Assembly (NCBI RefSeq): GCF_003569915.1
Contig: NZ_KZ984440.1
Span: 124,001-188,000, forward strand
Direction: 5' to 3'
Length of the DNA: 64,000 nucleotides
Source: Comamonas testosteroni
Lineage (GTDB): Bacteria; Pseudomonadota; Gammaproteobacteria; Burkholderiales; Burkholderiaceae_C
Position numbers and translations under genes: made by a program. The notes under the pieces are model-generated. The model was not told the DNA's origin and searched no databases. It worked only from the letters and a program-made list of their open reading frames with translations. Position 1 is the first letter of the stretch, and each line of letters begins with the position of its first letter. Positions 58,960 to 64,000 of the stretch are shown here, one piece after another.

Positions 58960-59850
58960 TCAGGCGCGCTGTATGCGCTCATGCAGCAGCTCCCACACCG
59001 GCGTGAGATGGCCGGGCAGCGGCGGCAGCTCACCGAGGTCGATCTGGGATTCATCGGGACTGTGAAAATCGCTGCCGCGTGAGGCGGCCAGGCCAAACTC
59101 CTGCGCCATCTCGGCATAGATCTGGTATTCATGGGGGCGGTGGCTGCCGGTGACGACTTCCACACCTTGCCCGCCCAGTTGCTTGAAATCTGAAAACAGC
59201 GCGTATTCCAGATTGGTGCTGAAGTCATAACGCGCCGGGTGAGCAATGACGGCGACGCCACCGGCATTGGTAATCCAGTGCACGGCATCACGCAGGCTGG
59301 CCCAGGTATGGGGCACATAACCGGGCTTGCCTTCGGTCAGGTAGCGGCGAAACACGTCATAGGTGTCGTTGCAGACACCGGCTTCCACCAGATAGCGGGC
59401 AAAGTGGGTGCGGGAGATCAACTCGGGGTTGCCTGCAAAGCGCAAAGCGCCCTCGTATGCGCCAGCAATTCCCGCCAGTTCCAGCTGCCGCGCCATCTCG
59501 CGGGCTCTGGGGCCGCGGCCATTGCGGGTGTCATACAGGCCTTGGGTGAGCGCTGCGTTATCGGCATCAAAGCCCAGGCCCACGATATGCACGGTGCTGT
59601 CCGCAAAGCTGACCGAAATTTCCGTGCCCGTCAGATAGTCCAGCCCCGCAGCATGGGCCGCAGCAGCCGCGCGGCGCTGGCCGCCGACTTCATCGTGATC
59701 GGTCAGTGCCCACAGCTCCACCCCCCGCGCTGCAGCGCGCTGGGCCAGTTGTTCGGGCGTCAGTGTCCCGTCGGAGACGACGGAGTGACAGTGCAGATCG
59801 GCGTTTAGATAGGTGTTGGGCACGACTTCATTGTAGGTGCGGCTTTTCAT
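58960..59850 (-). CDS. PHP-domain nucleoside-bisphosphate phosphatase (YciV/TrpH-like)
   Basis: This 296-residue enzyme has metal ligands in D-L-H-C-H-S-V-V-S-D-G-T-L (about 19-31), L-T-D-H-D-E and a late S-D-F-H motif. YciV-type enzymes remove phosphate from 3',5'-nucleoside bisphosphates and trim RNA 5' ends. It neighbours the Sua5-like gene, as in related genomes. Confidence 0.88.
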   Translation of the reverse strand: MKSRTYNEVVPNTYLNADLHCHSVVSDGTLTPEQLAQRAAARGVELWALTDHDEVGGQRRAAAAAHAAGLDYLTGTEISVSFADSTVHIVGLGFDADNAALTQGLYDTRNGRGPRAREMARQLELAGIAGAYEGALRFAGNPELISRTHFARYLVEAGVCNDTYDVFRRYLTEGKPGYVPHTWASLRDAVHWITNAGGVAVIAHPARYDFSTNLEYALFSDFKQLGGQGVEVVTGSHRPHEYQIYAEMAQEFGLAASRGSDFHSPDESQIDLGELPPLPGHLTPVWELLHERIQRA

Positions 59851-59905
59851 CCCCGTTCAGCCTCGGCGGGAATGATTTCGATACCTGAAAATCTGTAACA
59901 AAAAC

Positions 59906-59931
59906 TAAACTTCTACGACAATCTGTCGAAA
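59906..59931 (+). promoter_or_regulatory. Possible flagellar sigma-28-like promoter
   Basis: TAAACTT (59906-59912) and GTCGAAA (59925-59931) resemble the sigma-28 boxes TAAA..GCCGATAA, with 12 bases between. This would fit a chemoreceptor gene, but the -10 match is partial. Confidence 0.3.
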
Positions 59932-60008
59932 TGCAAACAGATCTCGCATATTTGATGTTCAGGTGCGCGCATAGGGATCGGTTGTTCTGTAGTGAGGCAG
60001 GTTGGTAA

Positions 60009-61757
60009 ATGAATGTGAATCAATTTTCGGTATCCCAGAAGCTCTGGGCCCTGGTGGCCGGCTTGCTGGCAGGCCTGCTGCTGGTGTCTGCAGGCAGCCT
60101 GATCTATCTGGATCGTGTCTATGTCGGTATCGCCAAGGAGGCAGGGCGCACACAGGTCGCGGCGGCCTTGGCCAGTGAATGGCGGCACTTGACGGAGCAA
60201 AGTGTGGAGCGCTCCATCGTGGCGGCGATCTCCACCGAGGAAAGCCTGTCCGACCAGCAGCGCAAGCTGGTCAGTGAGGGCATTGCCAAGATCAACGAGC
60301 TGCAAAAGCAACTGGTCGAGATGGCCGACGATCCTGAGTCGCGCAAGGCGCTGGAGTTGGTGGCCGAAAAGCGCAAGAAGACACTGGAGAGCAATGCCGC
60401 CGTGCTCAAGGCGCGCAGCGAGAATGATTTTGCAGGTGCGTTTGACGTGGTTGAAAAGCAGCTGCGCCCCATTGCCAAAGAGTACATCGATGCGCAGCAC
60501 AGCTTTGTGCGGCTGCAGGAAAAGCATCGCAACCAGGCGGTTGCCAATGGTGAAGCCAGCCAGCGCAGCGCCTATATGGTGATTGCTCTGGTCTGCGGCC
60601 TGATCGTGGTGCTGGGTCTGGCCACTGCCACGCTGATTCTGCGCACCATTACCCGCCCCCTGCATGAGGCGGTGGCGCTGGCCGACAGCATTGCCGAAGG
60701 CGATCTGACCGCCAAGGTCAGCATTGATCGCCACGACGAACTGGGCCGCTTGCTCAAGTCCCTCAACGCCATGACCGAGCGCCTGCGCTCCGTGGTGGGT
60801 CAGGTACGCTCGGGTGTGGAGTCCGTGTCTTCTGCTTCAGGTCAGATTGCCACTGGCAACCAGGACCTGTCTGCGCGTACCGAGCAGACCGCTGCCAACC
60901 TCGAAGAAACAGCGGCCAGCATGGAAGAGCTGACCGCCACTGTGACCCAGTCCGCAGACACAGCCCGTCAGGCCAATCAGCTGGCATCGACCGCCGCGCA
61001 GGCCGCCGAACAGGGTGGCCGCGTGGTGGAACAGGTGGTGCACAGCATGGGGCAGATCACCGACAGCAGCCGCAAGATTGCGGACATCATTGGCGTGATT
61101 GACTCCATTGCCTTCCAGACCAATATCCTGGCGCTGAACGCTGCCGTGGAAGCCGCCCGCGCCGGCGAGCAAGGCCGTGGCTTTGCGGTGGTGGCGGGCG
61201 AGGTGCGCACGCTGGCCCAGCGCAGTGCTGAGGCCGCCAAGGAAATCAAGCAGCTCATCACCACCAGCGTGGACAACGTAGCCTCGGGCTCGCAACAGGT
61301 CGAGCTGGCGGGCAAGAGCATGACCGAAATCGTCACCAGCGTGCGCCGCGTGAGCGATCTGATTGGCGAGATAACGGCCTCGTCCACCGAGCAGCGCGAT
61401 GGCATCAGCCAGGTCAATCAGGCCGTGACCAATCTCGATCAAATGACGCAGCAAAACGCCGCGCTGGTGGAAGAGTCCAGCGCCGCAGCGCTTTCGATGC
61501 AGGAACAGGCCAGCCGCCTGGCCGAAGTCGTTGCCATGTTCAAACTGGATTCGGGTTCTGGGGCATTTGCTGCGCGCCCAGCTATGCAGGCCGCACCACG
61601 TACCGCACCCGCCATGGCTGCGGTCAAAACAGCAGCCAAGCCCGCGCCTCAGGTGACGGCCAGGGCTGCAGCGCCCACGACCGCCCCTGCGGCTTTGACG
61701 GCGAGCAAGCCCAAAGCTGCAGCCCAGACCAATGATGATGACTGGGAGACTTTCTGA
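60009..61757 (+). CDS. Methyl-accepting chemotaxis protein A
   Basis: This 582-residue receptor has a membrane segment (about 10-32), a four-helix periplasmic ligand domain (about 33-190) and a second membrane segment (about 191-213). HAMP and a long signalling domain with the [10 protein letters not shown] tip follow. The C-terminus D-D-W-E-T-F matches the NWETF-type tether for CheR/CheB. Its signalling domain is almost identical to that of the receptor at 62118. Confidence 0.92.
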   Translation: MNVNQFSVSQKLWALVAGLLAGLLLVSAGSLIYLDRVYVGIAKEAGRTQVAAALASEWRHLTEQSVERSIVAAISTEESLSDQQRKLVSEGIAKINELQKQLVEMADDPESRKALELVAEKRKKTLESNAAVLKARSENDFAGAFDVVEKQLRPIAKEYIDAQHSFVRLQEKHRNQAVANGEASQRSAYMVIALVCGLIVVLGLATATLILRTITRPLHEAVALADSIAEGDLTAKVSIDRHDELGRLLKSLNAMTERLRSVVGQVRSGVESVSSASGQIATGNQDLSARTEQTAANLEETAASMEELTATVTQSADTARQANQLASTAAQAAEQGGRVVEQVVHSMGQITDSSRKIADIIGVIDSIAFQTNILALNAAVEAARAGEQGRGFAVVAGEVRTLAQRSAEAAKEIKQLITTSVDNVASGSQQVELAGKSMTEIVTSVRRVSDLIGEITASSTEQRDGISQVNQAVTNLDQMTQQNAALVEESSAAALSMQEQASRLAEVVAMFKLDSGSGAFAARPAMQAAPRTAPAMAAVKTAAKPAPQVTARAAAPTTAPAALTASKPKAAAQTNDDDWETF

Positions 61758-61776
61758 GTCTTGCCCGCATTGGCTG

Positions 61777-61815
61777 AAAAGCCCGCATCGGTTGCCCGCT
61801 GATGCGGGCTTTTTT
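61777..61815. terminator. Terminator between the two chemoreceptor genes
   Basis: A 13-bp AAAAGCCCGCATC/GATGCGGGCTTTT stem is followed by further T residues. It closes receptor A. The remaining 300 bp before receptor B hold no gene; they contain AT-rich sequence near 61880-61915 that could be its promoter. Confidence 0.8.
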
Positions 61816-62117
61816 CATGTGCTGTCACACAGGTAGTGGCTTTTCCAAAGCGGGAAAGCCCTGATAAACAGCCGCTCAACGAAATACACAACAGTTGTAA
61901 CAATTATTAAGATTCAGACACTGTCCTGCAGGAGACAACTGCAGACGGGAGGGAGGAGCGTCAGGGGCCAGGAATTGACCGTCAGAGTCATGCCAACCAG
62001 CCTGAGATACACGATGCGGGCGCGCCAGTTGTGGCATTGAGCCATGGAGTCACCTTTGCATGCAGCCATCAGAAGCTGCAGCAGAGGCCGGCTTTGTGCG
62101 TCTCGTATCTTGTGTGA

Positions 62118-63875
62118 ATGGGTTGGTTCATGAAGTTTTTGCAGTTCACCGTAGCCCAGAAGCTATGGGCCCTGGTCATTGGTCTGCTGTTTGGTATGTT
62201 GGTGGTGGTCGCGGGCAGCATGGCCTATGCGAATCGGGTCAATGAAAGCATTCTGGAGCAGGTCGTGCAGGCGCAGACCGCTGCCGCGCAAGCCAGAGAG
62301 TGGCGGCTGCTGACCCAGATGAGCATGGACCGCTTTGCAGCGGCGGCCATGTCCAAGGAAGAAAATCTGGTCGAGCACCAATACAAGCTGATGGCCGGCC
62401 TGATTGCCAGCATCAATGCGCTGCGTGACAAGGTGCTGGCGCGGGTCAGTACCGATGAGGCACGGCGGCTGATGGAGGAGGTCAATGTCCATCGCGACAA
62501 GCTGTTTGCCGTCAACAAGGATGTGGATCAGGCGCGCCGTGCGCAGGAGTTCGAGCGCTCTCAACAACTGATTGCCGAGCAGCTCAATCCGCTGGCGGAG
62601 AAATACTATGCGGCGCTCGATGCCTATGTGGCGCTGCAGGATCGTTACAAGAATCACGCCATTGAAGACGGCAACGCCAGCCGCTCGCGTGCCTATGTGC
62701 TGGTGGCCATGGCCTGCGGGCTCATCATGCTGCTGGGCCTGGTGACGGGCGTGTTCATCATGCGCTCCATCACTCGGCCGCTGTCTCAGGCGGTGGAGCT
62801 GGCCGATGCGATTGCCGATGGCGACTTGAGTGCGCGCACCGGCTACGAGCGTGAGGACGAACTGGGCCATCTGCACCACTCGCTCAACGCCATGACGGAG
62901 CGCTTGCGTTCCGTGGTGGGGCAGGTGAGAGCTGGTGTGGAGTCGGTATCGACGGCTTCAGGCCAGATTGCCACTGGCAACCAGGACTTGTCTGCGCGAA
63001 CCGAGCAGACCGCTGCCAACCTCGAAGAAACAGCGGCCAGCATGGAAGAGCTGACCGCGACTGTCACCCAGTCCGCTGACACAGCCCGGCAGGCCAATCA
63101 GCTGGCATCGACCGCTGCACAAGCCGCGGAACAAGGTGGCCGCGTGGTGGAGCAGGTTGTGCACAGCATGGGGCAGATCACCGACAGCAGCCGCAAGATT
63201 GCGGACATCATTGGCGTGATTGACTCCATTGCCTTTCAGACCAATATCCTGGCGCTGAACGCCGCCGTGGAAGCGGCTCGCGCTGGCGAGCAGGGCCGTG
63301 GCTTTGCGGTGGTGGCGGGCGAGGTGCGCACGCTGGCCCAGCGCAGCGCAGAAGCGGCCAAGGAGATCAAGCAGCTCATCACCACCAGCGTGGACAACGT
63401 GGCTTCGGGCTCACAGCAGGTCGAGCTGGCAGGCAAGAGCATGACCGAAATCGTCACCAGCGTGCGCCGCGTGAGCGATCTGATTGGCGAGATCACGGCC
63501 TCGTCCACCGAGCAGCGCGATGGCATCAGCCAGGTCAATCAGGCGGTGACCAATCTCGATCAGATGACGCAGCAGAACGCCGCGCTGGTGGAAGAGTCCA
63601 GCGCCGCAGCGCTTTCGATGCAGGAGCAGGCCAGACGCCTGGCCGAGGTGGTTGCAGTGTTCAAGCTGGGGCGCGAGTCGGGTGTGATTGGCGTGGCTCC
63701 CGCCATGGCCCCTGCAAAAATGGCGGTGCGACCGGTGGCTGCCCCGAAGTCTGAGCCAATTTCGCTAAAAGTCCATACATCATCTAGGCAGAATGCTCCC
63801 AAAATCGCAGCGCCTGAGAGTAAAAAACCACAACTGGTGGCTGCTGGAGATGACGACAGCTGGGAGCGTTTTTAA
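62118..63875 (+). CDS. Methyl-accepting chemotaxis protein B
   Basis: This 585-residue receptor has the same architecture as receptor A, but its periplasmic domain (about 37-195) differs. From about residue 255 to 525 the two proteins are nearly identical. The C-terminus D-D-D-S-W-E-R-F is a CheR/CheB tether variant. The start may be ATG 62118 or, four codons on, ATG 62130. Confidence 0.92.
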   Translation: MGWFMKFLQFTVAQKLWALVIGLLFGMLVVVAGSMAYANRVNESILEQVVQAQTAAAQAREWRLLTQMSMDRFAAAAMSKEENLVEHQYKLMAGLIASINALRDKVLARVSTDEARRLMEEVNVHRDKLFAVNKDVDQARRAQEFERSQQLIAEQLNPLAEKYYAALDAYVALQDRYKNHAIEDGNASRSRAYVLVAMACGLIMLLGLVTGVFIMRSITRPLSQAVELADAIADGDLSARTGYEREDELGHLHHSLNAMTERLRSVVGQVRAGVESVSTASGQIATGNQDLSARTEQTAANLEETAASMEELTATVTQSADTARQANQLASTAAQAAEQGGRVVEQVVHSMGQITDSSRKIADIIGVIDSIAFQTNILALNAAVEAARAGEQGRGFAVVAGEVRTLAQRSAEAAKEIKQLITTSVDNVASGSQQVELAGKSMTEIVTSVRRVSDLIGEITASSTEQRDGISQVNQAVTNLDQMTQQNAALVEESSAAALSMQEQARRLAEVVAVFKLGRESGVIGVAPAMAPAKMAVRPVAAPKSEPISLKVHTSSRQNAPKIAAPESKKPQLVAAGDDDSWERF

Positions 63876-63883
63876 GCGCTGAT

Positions 63884-64000
63884 CTACACCGCTCGCTTGA
63901 AGGCGGGCGGTATTTCCCACTGCACTTTGCGGCTGGGGATTTGGACCTCGGCGTCGTCTTGGGGCGCATAGGCCAGTAGCTCTGGGTAGCTGCCGCTTTG
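63884..64000 (-). CDS. Unidentified gene, 3' end only
   Basis: A minus-strand frame open from the right window edge ends at TAG 63884-63886, giving 38 residues that finish K-V-Q-W-E-I-P-P-A-F-K-R-A-V. Composition looks coding and the frame is uninterrupted, but the fragment is too short to name. Confidence 0.45.
   Translation of the reverse strand, partial: QSGSYPELLAYAPQDDAEVQIPSRKVQWEIPPAFKRAV

Overview
The window reads as a chromosomal segment of a GC-rich betaproteobacterium, most likely Comamonadaceae (Comamonas/Delftia-like). The evidence is the order PHP phosphatase - threonylcarbamoyl-AMP synthase - site-2 protease - trpS, the tRNA genes, and methyl-accepting chemotaxis receptors with C-terminal W-x-x-F tails. 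Two adjacent integrated elements fill the first 49 kb. Ordinary chromosome follows.

Region 1 (1-24.4 kb) is a siphovirus-like prophage, mostly on the minus strand and cut by the left window edge. Read from its integrase (24294) leftwards it has small unknown genes, a lysis cassette (holin-like, Rz/Rz1-like), TerS/TerL, a Mu gp29-like portal and a Mu F-like head protein. Then comes an unusual insert: opposite-strand morons, small membrane proteins, a TrfA-like replication initiator and an iteron-bearing candidate origin. After it lie a decoration/beta-propeller pair, Mu I-like protease/scaffold, Mu T-like capsid, connector genes, a phage-borne type II restriction-modification cassette, tail tube, tail chaperones with a -1 frameshift, and the tape measure gene. 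Most transcription units end in a hairpin terminator, followed by a recurring GCTAYACG element that looks like a phage-specific promoter.

Region 2 (24.77-49.1 kb) starts with a tRNA-Ile(CAU) gene carrying a 264-nt group I intron in its anticodon loop. It ends with an intronless tRNA-Ile-like 3' half next to a P4-type integrase. Between them is a defence-rich genomic island. It holds a filamentous-phage-type Rep and AlpA-like regulator, a C39-like peptidase with an unknown partner, and a WYL-domain regulator with a palindromic operator. Next are a DUF262/DUF1524 nuclease gene broken by one amber codon, a type I R-M operon with an extra membrane coiled-coil gene between hsdS and hsdR, and an MBL-fold hydrolase. 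The rest is an AbrB-type antitoxin, a tyrosine recombinase followed by a PD-(D/E)xK-like protein, and an AbiE toxin-antitoxin pair.

Region 3 (49.1-64 kb) is core chromosome: tRNA-Arg(ACG), a CHASE2 histidine kinase / LysM-FecR protein / OmpR regulator cluster, trpS, an M50 protease, a TsaC/Sua5-family synthase, a PHP phosphatase and three chemoreceptors. Two of the receptors share an almost identical signalling domain.
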